A DNA stretch of 14,074 bases from contig JABMQR010000253.1 in the NCBI GenBank assembly GCA_013202335.1, positions 1 through 14,074 on the forward strand, in the 5' to 3' direction. The DNA is from Bacteroidota bacterium. Lineage in GTDB: Bacteria > Spirochaetota > Spirochaetia > JABMQR01. Under the pieces are notes generated by a model that was given only the letters and a program-made list of their open reading frames with translations, did no database searches and had not been told where the DNA came from. Below, piece after piece: positions 7,874 to 14,074 of the stretch; within the stretch, counting starts at the first letter, position 1, and the number at the start of each line of letters is the position of its first letter. Made by a program: the position numbers and the translations under genes.

Positions 7874-10248
7874 AAATTTTCCCCATAGCTCGTTCTGGCA
7901 ATTATCTCATCCTGAAGATCAGCGGCAAGTTCAGTGAAATAAGCGGTATAACCGGCAACCCGAACAGTCAGGCTGGAATATTTTTCCGGATTCTTTTTTG
8001 CTTCAATGAGATCCTCTTTTCTGAGTACATTGAATTGAATATGATTAATTTTCAGGTCTACAAAGGTTCGTAATAGTGCGGAAAATTTTTGTATACCTTC
8101 ATTTGTTTCAAAAAAATCGGGTAAAAACTTCATATTCAGAAGTGTTCCGTTGCTTCCCAGTTTGGAGTTAATCCTGGATACAGAGTTCAGCAGAGCCGTC
8201 GGTCCGTTTGTATCCCGTCCGTACATAGCGGAGACACCGCCATCAGCGAGAGGATCCATGGCTCTTCTTCCATCCGCTGAAGCTCCTACATTCTGTCCCA
8301 TTGGTACATGAGCAGATACCGTATAGAGGCCTGTGTGGTAAACGCCGCCGCGTATATTGGTATAGCTGCGTAATTTCTCCGCAAAATACTCGATCCATTT
8401 ATTGCCCAAAACATCGACCCATTGAACATCATTACCAAATTTCGGCACTTTATTGAGAACAGTCTGGCGCAGAGATTCCCGGCCATCCCAATTGTTTTGA
8501 AGGGCGGTAAGTAATTCCTCTTTGGAGATCCGTTTTTTGTCAAAAACCAGCTCTTTCAAAACCGCAAGACTATCGGACAGGTTAGCGACCTGAATAGCCT
8601 GTATACCCGAAAGATTGTAATAAGCCCCTCCTGCCGTTACATCCATCCCCTTACCAATACAATCGTCGATAACGCTGGACAGAAAAGCCGAAGGGAGGAC
8701 TTCAGCATGGGTTCTGTCCACAACTTCACAACATGCGATCATCCTGTCCATGTAATGATCCAATTGTTTGGCCAGAGCATTTTCCAGATCTTCAAAAGTA
8801 TTAAAATCCGCCAATGTGCCAAGCTTCAGCCCCATATCCCGTCCTGACAACAAACAAACACCATTATTCAGCGTAAGCTCCAGAGCTTTCATGAGATTGA
8901 ACATAGCAGCATCACTCCACCCCAGGCTGTTTCCGTGGGTTGTCAGTTCAACACAGCCGACGATTGCATAATTCCTGGCATCTTTTTCCTGTATACCGAC
9001 ATTCATCAAAGCGGGAATAACACCTTCATCGTTGAAAATTTGCGGCATTCCACTCCCTAAACCGATAACCCGGCTGCATTCATCGACAAATTCTCCATCA
9101 GAATCAGAAAAAAGCCGGGCCGAGAGATTGGGCTGGGGAAGCAGGATGTGACTCTGCGCCTTGAGAAACAGAAAAGAGAGTTCGTTTGCCGCATCTCTTC
9201 CCATTTCATCCTGACCACCGCAGGCTATGTTAAAACCAATAGGAAAACCGGCAAAATATTTGGCACTGTGAGAGTTCCTCAAGTAGACAATCTGGTTGAG
9301 CTTCAACCACAGAGCTTCTATCAGCTCAAGAGCCTTCTGGTCATCTATTACCACTGAATCAATATCTTTCCGGTAATAACTATAGAGATATTGGTCTGCT
9401 CTACCGGGAGAAAAGGAAGAGGCGTTCGATTCCATGTGCAGAATTACATAGAGGAACCAGAAAGACTGAAGAGCCTCATGAAAAGATTCAGCTGGTTTAC
9501 AGGTCAGTTTCGTACAGATCCGTGAGACCTCTTCCAGATTTTCAACCACATCTTTATTTGTTGTTTCTCTGCTCATTTTCAATGCCAGTTCAGCATATCT
9601 TTTTATAAAGGAGATCGCTCCATTCTGAACAATTATAACACTTTTGTAAAAGTCCCGTTTCTCATCTGATGCCTTCTTAAGTTTTTCCTCAGCTTCATTT
9701 CTGATTCCAACAGGACCTTTTTTCAACCATTTCTCAGTGTTGGGACAGATGTGTCCCTGTGCATGATCTTTCTGATTTATCTTTGCTACTTTTACAATTT
9801 CACTTACTTCAGGTCCAATTTTCTTATTAATGATATCTTCCAGGCATTCTCCTTTCCAGAAAGGGAATATTTCATTCCTGAAGATCGCCACGTCTTCAGG
9901 TCTTACCATGAACTTATCCTGGGGTCTGGTCGAAAGGGTTTCAATTCCGCCGTTAATCCATGAGCTGCCAGCCTCAGGAAAGACAACACCACCCCGAACA
10001 CCGGGGGTTCTATTGCCCACGATAGGTTCGAGAGGATCAATTTTTATCTCGATTTCTTCCAATGATGCAGCAAGGCTTTTCGCTCTTTTTAAAGCTTTGG
10101 TGTCACCAGCGTTTTCTCTATAGCTCCTAGTTATAATCCGGGCCTGCTCCAAAGACATATATCTTGGTTCATTGAGCATATTTTCCTTTAAGGATTTAAT
10201 TCTGTCAGTTAAAATTAGTCTGTCATAGTTTGCTATCGTATTTTTCAT
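7870..10248 (-). CDS. Glycyl radical enzyme, GCVE class, substrate unassigned
   Basis: A 792-residue pyruvate formate-lyase superfamily enzyme. The C-terminal radical motif RVAGYTAYF places the glycyl radical at Gly766; the thiyl cysteine is Cys432 in VGCVE with the paired base Glu434. This GCVE signature belongs to the non-PFL branch that includes glycerol/propanediol dehydratase, choline TMA-lyase, trans-4-hydroxyproline dehydratase and sulfonate lyases, and excludes true pyruvate formate-lyase, which has two adjacent cysteines. His166 in QGH and Asp446 in GWSDAA sit where diol dehydratases carry catalytic residues. However the loop reads CVELTTHGNSLGW, and the segment that is usually ESNGHS..SPGRFDQ (from memory) reads ESNASSFSPGRADQ (273-286), so the pocket differs from the characterised members. 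GGGG at 10258-10255 precedes the ATG by six bases. First gene of an operon with its activase and the ROK-like protein. I cannot name the substrate; a modified sugar, polyol or amino-acid derivative is plausible. Confidence 0.95.
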   Translation of the reverse strand: MKNTIANYDRLILTDRIKSLKENMLNEPRYMSLEQARIITRSYRENAGDTKALKRAKSLAASLEEIEIKIDPLEPIVGNRTPGVRGGVVFPEAGSSWINGGIETLSTRPQDKFMVRPEDVAIFRNEIFPFWKGECLEDIINKKIGPEVSEIVKVAKINQKDHAQGHICPNTEKWLKKGPVGIRNEAEEKLKKASDEKRDFYKSVIIVQNGAISFIKRYAELALKMSRETTNKDVVENLEEVSRICTKLTCKPAESFHEALQSFWFLYVILHMESNASSFSPGRADQYLYSYYRKDIDSVVIDDQKALELIEALWLKLNQIVYLRNSHSAKYFAGFPIGFNIACGGQDEMGRDAANELSFLFLKAQSHILLPQPNLSARLFSDSDGEFVDECSRVIGLGSGMPQIFNDEGVIPALMNVGIQEKDARNYAIVGCVELTTHGNSLGWSDAAMFNLMKALELTLNNGVCLLSGRDMGLKLGTLADFNTFEDLENALAKQLDHYMDRMIACCEVVDRTHAEVLPSAFLSSVIDDCIGKGMDVTAGGAYYNLSGIQAIQVANLSDSLAVLKELVFDKKRISKEELLTALQNNWDGRESLRQTVLNKVPKFGNDVQWVDVLGNKWIEYFAEKLRSYTNIRGGVYHTGLYTVSAHVPMGQNVGASADGRRAMDPLADGGVSAMYGRDTNGPTALLNSVSRINSKLGSNGTLLNMKFLPDFFETNEGIQKFSALLRTFVDLKINHIQFNVLRKEDLIEAKKNPEKYSSLTVRVAGYTAYFTELAADLQDEIIARTSYGENL

Positions 10249-10280
10249 TAAATTCCCCGTCTACTAAATTACTAATTAAG

Positions 10281-10309
10281 ATTTTACATGACGAATACGC
10301 TCAAATCAA
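10281..10309 (-). promoter_or_regulatory. Candidate sigma70 promoter of the glycyl radical operon
   Basis: Read on the minus strand, TTGATT (10309-10304) is separated by exactly 17 bp from TAAAAT (10286-10281). Four of six and five of six positions match the -35 and -10 consensus. The predicted start near 10275 would give a leader of about 27 bases before the ATG at 10248. Confidence 0.55.
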
Positions 10310-10322
10310 TGTCAAACATTGA
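10306..10322. promoter_or_regulatory. 17-bp dyad operator candidate over the -35 box
   Basis: TCAATGT-CAA-ACATTGA is a perfect 7-bp inverted repeat with a 3-bp centre. It overlaps the -35 hexamer of the candidate glycyl radical operon promoter, an ideal position for a dimeric repressor. Neither local AraC protein would be expected to prefer a palindrome, so the regulator may be encoded elsewhere. Confidence 0.45.
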
Positions 10323-10617
10323 CTCACATTTATCATATATTGATCAAATATATAGTTATTGAAATCAAATTATGAAAAAATCAGTAATCGTTTTTCTGCT
10401 TTCAAGTATCTGTTTTGATAATAAATCCCCTAATATAAAAAATATTAATTTCCTGAACTCTTTATTCATATTATTTTTCTCCGGTTGAATTTGAACAAAA
10501 GATTATTGTATGCTTATGTGTACCTGTTTATTCAGAGGGATTTCAAGTTTGTAAACAAAGCTGATTTTAAAAGAATCAACTTTCCGTTCTTTATGTGATT
10601 AAAAATAAGGATGTACC

Positions 10618-12087
10618 ATGCGAATTTTATACCTTGATCTTGATACACTTAGACCTGACCATTTAGGATGCTACGGCTATCATCGGAATACCTCACCGAA
10701 TATTGATTCAATTGCTGAAGAAGGGATATTGTTTTCAAATTACTATACCAGCGACGCCCCTTGTCTCCCTTCCCGCACAGCCTTGATGTCAGGTACTTTC
10801 GGTATTCACAATGGTGTTATAAATCATGGAGGTACCGCTGCGGATATACGATATGAAGGACAATCCCGGGGATTTCAGGATCTACTGTTGAGAAATTCTC
10901 TTCCGGGATACTTGAATAATGAACTCGGGCTGCATACCTGTTTTATTGGAGGATTTGGTGCCCGCCACTCTTCATGGAACTTTTATGCCGGATTTAGGGA
11001 AATTTTCGATACGGGAATGGGCGGCCAGGAATCAGCTGAACACGTTACCCCGCATGTCCTTGATTGGATTGAGCGAAAGGCGGAGGAAGATGACTGGTAT
11101 CTTCACATAAACTATTGGGATCCACACACACCGCACAGGACTCCAGCCGAATTTGGAAATCCATTTAAAGAAGATCCGATACCGGAGTGGCTGACTCAAG
11201 AGAAAATAGATAGGGATATGAAAGTTCCCGGTCCCCATACTATACAGGACATCTCTATGTATGATGACAAAACGAATCCAAAATTTCCCCGTCAGGTTGG
11301 GCATGTGAGAAATCTGGATGAGATGAAACAGCTTATCGATGGATATGATTGTGGAATCAGGTATATGGATGATCATATTGGGATGCTGTTCAGGAAGTTG
11401 GAAGAAAAAGGTATTTTGGATGATCTGGTGATAATGATCAGTTCAGATCATGGTGAAAACTTCGGAGAACTGGGAATGTATGCCGAACATGGTACCGCAG
11501 ATCATATCTGCAATCGTATACCGATGATCATTCGGTGGCCTGGTGTTTGCTCTAAAGGGTTTCGGGATGATGGTTTGCATTATAATCTGGATCTGTTGCC
11601 AACTCTGGCTGAGATTACTGGAAAACCAGTCAGGAAAAGCTGGGATGGCCGAAGCTTTGCAGCCAGTGTTATACATAACGCAGATACAGGAAGAGATTTT
11701 TTGGTTCTGGGACAGTGTACTCACGGATGTCAGCGAAGTGTACGCTGGAAAAACTGGATATACATAAGAACCTGGCATGACGGATATCATGGATTTGAGG
11801 ATGAAATGCTTTTCAACCTGAATGATGATCCCCATGAACAGAACAATTTAATGGAAGAGATGCCGGAAATTGCAGAGACAGGAAAGCGATTGTATGCCGA
11901 ATGGCATCTAAAAATGATGGAAACTATGCCAGCCGGCTATACCGAAGATCCGATGGATATAGTTTTGCGTGAAGTCCCCTTTCATTGTGATTATGATATG
12001 CAAAAGTATGCTGAACGATTGAAGTCGACCGGCCGCGGGGGAACTATTGATATGATAAAAATGAAACATCCGGAAAAATTCACGTAA
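10618..12087 (+). CDS. Formylglycine-dependent (S1-type) sulfatase, apparently cytosolic
   Basis: A 489-residue arylsulfatase-superfamily enzyme hydrolysing a sulfate ester or sulfamate, probably on a sugar. The catalytic signature C49-L-P-S-R53-T-A-L-M-S-G has the cysteine that is converted to formylglycine by a maturase not encoded here. The N-terminal metal site is at D7/D9 in LYLDLDTLRPDHLGCYGY, and the second metal-site part is SSDHGENFG (275-283, D277 and H278), followed by EHG near 291. The C-terminal subdomain (LNDDPHEQNNL) is typical of the family. The protein begins directly with the first catalytic strand, so it has no signal peptide and should act in the cytoplasm on imported oligosaccharides or monosaccharide sulfates. 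AAGG at 10607-10610 lies seven bases before the ATG. It is divergent from the glycyl radical operon, and the two may share regulation. Substrate is not predictable. Confidence 0.95.
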   Translation: MRILYLDLDTLRPDHLGCYGYHRNTSPNIDSIAEEGILFSNYYTSDAPCLPSRTALMSGTFGIHNGVINHGGTAADIRYEGQSRGFQDLLLRNSLPGYLNNELGLHTCFIGGFGARHSSWNFYAGFREIFDTGMGGQESAEHVTPHVLDWIERKAEEDDWYLHINYWDPHTPHRTPAEFGNPFKEDPIPEWLTQEKIDRDMKVPGPHTIQDISMYDDKTNPKFPRQVGHVRNLDEMKQLIDGYDCGIRYMDDHIGMLFRKLEEKGILDDLVIMISSDHGENFGELGMYAEHGTADHICNRIPMIIRWPGVCSKGFRDDGLHYNLDLLPTLAEITGKPVRKSWDGRSFAASVIHNADTGRDFLVLGQCTHGCQRSVRWKNWIYIRTWHDGYHGFEDEMLFNLNDDPHEQNNLMEEMPEIAETGKRLYAEWHLKMMETMPAGYTEDPMDIVLREVPFHCDYDMQKYAERLKSTGRGGTIDMIKMKHPEKFT

Positions 12088-12262
12088 AAAGAGAATCCTG
12101 GTTGTATATATTCCCTTTTTTATAGTTTGCACAGACATCCTCAAACCATAACTCTGTATCCGGTATGGGTCGTCTTGGTACCCAATAATTTATAACCTTT
12201 TTACATTTATCATCCCATTCCGTTACCAGTACTTGCAGACGGAAATCAATATTTTCCTGCAT
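12080..12262 (-). pseudogene. Short unassigned minus-strand ORF, probably a gene remnant
   Basis: A 60-codon open frame with coding-like composition (VLVTEWDDKCKKVINYWVPR, then RPIPDTELWFEDVC) that I do not recognise. The open frame continues upstream to the A9 homopolymer at 12275-12283, where it meets the frame of the sialidase-like fragment, so it may be the shifted C-terminal part of that broken gene or of another one. No ribosome site stands before its ATG. Its stop overlaps the last codons of the sulfatase. Treated as a relic. Confidence 0.35.
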
Positions 12263-12660
12263 AATTTGATCGGCAAAAAAAAACTTTCATAGCACTTTCA
12301 AGAGAGTCTCTTCTGCTGTACGCCAAACCCAATCCACCATCTGCCAACCGGCATAAAGCAGGCGATATACAATTTAATCCACTCCCGGATTCAGACACAA
12401 CTCTTTCCTGCGACCAGGATTTACCCATATCGAAAGATTCCATCATAGCGATGACCGCCATATCGTTATCACTGTCCAATGATGTATTATCACCGTTACA
12501 TAATGTAGCTCCCGATTTTATTATACCCTTTTCGTTTCTATCTGCTGAAACCTTGACCAGGCTAATAGAAGATGGCCATTTGCCAGCTGCACTAATGATG
12601 CAACAATCTGCAATATTTGCCATGGCAGTTTATCTAGATGTGGTAACTCATGAAAATTGA
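12246..12660 (-). pseudogene. Broken BNR/sialidase-like gene fragment
   Basis: Two minus-strand frames together spell part of a BNR-repeat (exo-sialidase-like) propeller. The upstream frame gives SLVQLANGHLLLAWSRF, the typical first strand of such enzymes, and soon hits a stop. The second frame, entered near 12545-12552 by a one-base shift, reads SADRNEKG, then NDMAVIAMMESFDMGKSWSQ, an Asp-box-like SxDxGxxW block, and SPALCRLADGGLGLAYSRRD. It then reads CRSNYAGKY, a decayed second Asp-box start, before a stop at 12248-12246. No in-frame ATG precedes the first part, and only about 140 residues of an expected 350-400 remain, so the gene is truncated at both ends and frameshifted. When intact it probably encoded a sialidase or related glycosidase/lyase acting with the neighbouring sulfatase. 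Family call is by pattern from memory. Confidence 0.65.
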
Positions 12661-12697
12661 CATACTTAGGAAAACTTCGGTAAATTACATTAAATCA

Positions 12698-12777
12698 TTG
12701 CATATTTGCAAAATTTATATATACTTATAGCTATTCTTTGCATTTATGCAATTTTTATCAAGCTTTATGTCTATTCA
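12698..12777. repeat. Two 40-bp imperfect tandem repeats, each led by a TTGCA dyad
   Basis: Copies at 12698-12737 and 12738-12777 align end to end with about 70 percent identity. Each begins with a dyad: TTGCA-TATT-TGCAA (12698-12711) and TTGCAT-TT-ATGCAA (12738-12751), and each ends in CTATTC. The 40-bp phase is close to four helical turns, so proteins bound at both dyads would lie on nearly the same face. They sit 43 bp before the Fic start and probably carry its promoter or operators. Confidence 0.6.
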
Positions 12778-12819
12778 TAGCATATTAGTTATGAAAAACC
12801 AGCCTGCATGGGAGATGTA

Positions 12820-13977
12820 ATGGAAAGATATATCTGGGAACATCAGAATTGGCCCAATTTTACTTTTGATACATCTGCAACCGAAAGACTGCTCCATCGT
12901 ATTCATTACCTGCATGGGACATTAGATGCAGCAGCAATGACAGTTGATACTGCCGCTCGCGAGAAAATCCAAATTGAGATGCTTGCAGATGAGACCTTGA
13001 AAAGCAATGAAATCGAAGGGGTGCTGCTGGAGGCAGCCTCGGTCTGGTCTTCTGTTTCCCTCCGGTTGGGAATTGATAATAGCGTACCGAAAAAGCTTGA
13101 TAAAGGCTCGGAAAATGCAGCAGCTTTAGTGATGGATGCAGTACAAAATCATAACACCCCTTTAACCTGTGAACGATTGTTCGGGTGGCACAGACTTCTT
13201 TTTTCCGATACAGCGCCCAAGCTTCAACCTCCGGTTGTAGGAGGATGGCGGACGAAGCCAGTCTCAATTATCAGCGGGAGGTACGAAGGACGGCAAATAG
13301 AAATTTTTGAGGGGGTTCCTGCTGAACAAGTTAAACGGGAAATGGCCAGGTTACTCGTCTCTATTCAGTCGAAACCACAATACCACTACCTGATCGAAAG
13401 TGCCGTAACCCATCTCTGGTTTGTCTGTATCCACCCGTTTGGTGATGGGAACGGAAGGATTGCCCGTGCATTATCAGACTATTTATTGGCAAGAGGTGAT
13501 GAACGTAAGGACCATCTCTACAGTATTTCCGGTCAGATACACCGGGATAGAAATCAGTACTATGAAGCGTTAACTTCAGTCTCGGCATCTCCATCAGTCG
13601 ATATAACCTCCTGGGTTGTGTGGTATCTTGAAATGCTTCAACGATCTTTAGAGTACTCTGTTGAGGAGATACGAAAGGTTCTTGATTTAAGTCGTTTGGT
13701 ACGCTCTCTCGATCCCAATCATTATAATGCACGCCAGATATCAATGCTGTGCAAATTAGTTGAGGGTAGTTTTTTTGGTAAGCTAACCACTGCCAAGTGG
13801 GCAAAGATGACAAAAAGCACTTCCTATACGGCAGGGCGGGATATTAATGAACTGGTTGAGATTGGTCTGCTGATAAAGTCTGAAGCTGGGGGTCGGAGCA
13901 CCTCCTACGAGCTGACTACAGATTTGTGGAATTTACTTGATGGGGAGGATATCCCTATGGAAACAACAAACGGTTGA
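12820..13977 (+). CDS. Fic-domain protein with N-terminal DUF4172-like region (class II Fic)
   Basis: A Fic/DOC-family enzyme that usually transfers AMP from ATP to a hydroxyl on a target protein. The open frame extends to an ATG at 12808, but GGGAG at 12810-12814 sits five bases before the ATG at 12820, so I start there (385 residues). The N-terminal segment MERYIWEHQNWPNFTFD is characteristic of the DUF4172-like region found before Fic domains. The inhibitory motif SNEIEG (S62, E66, G67 from this start), in the [ST]xxxE[GN] form and N-terminal to the Fic core, makes this a class II Fic with a self-blocking glutamate. The full active motif HPFGDGNGRIAR (205-216) includes the catalytic His, so activity is expected. 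The C-terminal part (about 290-370) looks like a winged-helix DNA-binding region, which could bind the repeats upstream and autoregulate. No antitoxin partner is visible. Target unknown. Confidence 0.93.
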   Translation: MERYIWEHQNWPNFTFDTSATERLLHRIHYLHGTLDAAAMTVDTAAREKIQIEMLADETLKSNEIEGVLLEAASVWSSVSLRLGIDNSVPKKLDKGSENAAALVMDAVQNHNTPLTCERLFGWHRLLFSDTAPKLQPPVVGGWRTKPVSIISGRYEGRQIEIFEGVPAEQVKREMARLLVSIQSKPQYHYLIESAVTHLWFVCIHPFGDGNGRIARALSDYLLARGDERKDHLYSISGQIHRDRNQYYEALTSVSASPSVDITSWVVWYLEMLQRSLEYSVEEIRKVLDLSRLVRSLDPNHYNARQISMLCKLVEGSFFGKLTTAKWAKMTKSTSYTAGRDINELVEIGLLIKSEAGGRSTSYELTTDLWNLLDGEDIPMETTNG

Positions 13978-14027
13978 GAAACGAGTAACTACTATCCATA
14001 AAACAAATAAATGAAAGGTATCATACC

Positions 14028-14043
14028 CCAGGGCAAGCCCTGG
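14028..14043. repeat. GC-rich inverted repeat after the Fic gene
   Basis: CCAGGGC-AA-GCCCTGG is a perfect 7-bp inverted repeat about 50 bp after the Fic stop. No U-tract follows. Together with the next hairpin it looks like the start of an intergenic palindromic repeat rather than a standard terminator. Confidence 0.5.
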
Positions 14044-14047
14044 ACCC

Positions 14048-14067
14048 AGAACCGCTTTGGCGGTTCT
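14048..14067. repeat. Hairpin at the right window edge
   Basis: AGAACCGC-TTTG-GCGGTTCT is a perfect 8-bp stem with a four-base loop, four bases after the preceding dyad. Only a short ATT follows on the plus strand. It could terminate the Fic transcript or be part of a dispersed repeat that continues beyond the window. Confidence 0.5.
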
Positions 14068-14074
14068 ATTCCGC

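Larger units (their letters stand above)
10249..10617. other. 369-bp AT-rich divergent intergenic region
   Basis: This gap lies between the divergent glycyl radical operon and the sulfatase gene and contains no convincing ORF. The left 75 bp hold a good minus-strand promoter and a 17-bp dyad (separate entries). TTGATCAA (10340-10347) is a perfect 8-bp palindrome. Near the sulfatase a TTTGT-AA-ACAAA dyad lies at 10548-10559. The region between is strongly AT-rich, and I see no clear sigma70 promoter for the sulfatase. AAGG at 10607-10610 is the sulfatase ribosome site. Confidence 0.6.

Noticed and set aside
9830..10123. 97-codon plus-strand ORF inside the glycyl radical gene
   Set aside because: It lies fully antisense to a well-supported gene, has no ribosome site and no recognisable motif, so it is a shadow.
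7870..10248. Annotation as pyruvate formate-lyase (pflB)
   Set aside because: PFL has two adjacent active-site cysteines; this protein has a single Cys followed by Val-Glu (GCVE), and its activase carries the double ferredoxin insert of the dehydratase/lyase branch.
11443..11835. 130-codon minus-strand ORF inside the sulfatase gene
   Set aside because: Antisense to conserved sulfatase metal-site residues and without its own start signals.
12698..12777. CRISPR array start
   Set aside because: Only two imperfect copies in direct contact without unique spacers and no cas gene nearby.
13361..13813. 150-codon minus-strand ORF opposite the Fic gene
   Set aside because: The plus strand encodes the conserved Fic motif here; the antisense frame has no family features.
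12820..13977. Toxin-antitoxin pair with the Fic gene
   Set aside because: No small partner gene is adjacent, and the inhibitory motif is within the same protein.

Overview
The window looks like an accessory carbohydrate or small-molecule catabolism region from an anaerobic (or facultative) bacterium with moderate to low GC. No rRNA, tRNA or housekeeping marker is present, so taxonomy is weak. The mix of AraC regulators, a glycyl radical enzyme, a cytosolic sulfatase, a PQQ-like propeller protein and a dispersed palindromic repeat would fit a free-living spirochaete or another saccharolytic anaerobe, but this is inference. The oxygen-sensitive glycyl radical enzyme and its activase are the strongest sign of an anaerobic lifestyle.

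Left part (1-5049). An AraC-family regulator on the minus strand is cut by the left edge. It is divergent from a two-gene plus-strand operon: a C-factor/sniffer-like short-chain dehydrogenase (840-1532) and a large PQQ-type beta-propeller protein without signal peptide (1551-4184). An 81-bp palindromic element (4204-4284) separates this operon from a second AraC regulator (4297-5049).

Middle (5050-10248). A minus-strand operon, transcribed right to left, encodes a GCVE-type glycyl radical enzyme (792 aa), its radical-SAM activase (GTGA overlap) and a 605-aa protein with a central ROK/hexokinase-like ATPase core. A good sigma70-type promoter with a 17-bp dyad over its -35 box lies just upstream of the operon (10281-10322). 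Just past the operon's 3' end lies a diverged copy of the last 26 bp of its coding region.

Right part (10249-14074). A 369-bp AT-rich divergent intergenic region leads to a formylglycine-type sulfatase without signal peptide (10618-12087). Convergent to it is a broken fragment of a BNR/sialidase-like gene (12246-12660), followed by a pair of 40-bp imperfect tandem repeats containing dyads, and then a class II Fic AMP-transferase-type protein (start most likely 12820). The window ends in two GC-rich hairpins that look like the edge of a repeat.

Working model (inference): two AraC sensors control an intracellular pathway in which an imported sulfated or otherwise modified sugar derivative is desulfated by the sulfatase, oxidised or reduced by the SDR, and cleaved or dehydrated by the glycyl radical enzyme. 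The ROK-like protein would act as a kinase or ATP-dependent accessory factor. The glycyl radical enzyme carries unusual residues around its active-site motifs, so I do not assign it to any characterised class. The Fic gene and the sialidase relic look like a separate, recombined segment.
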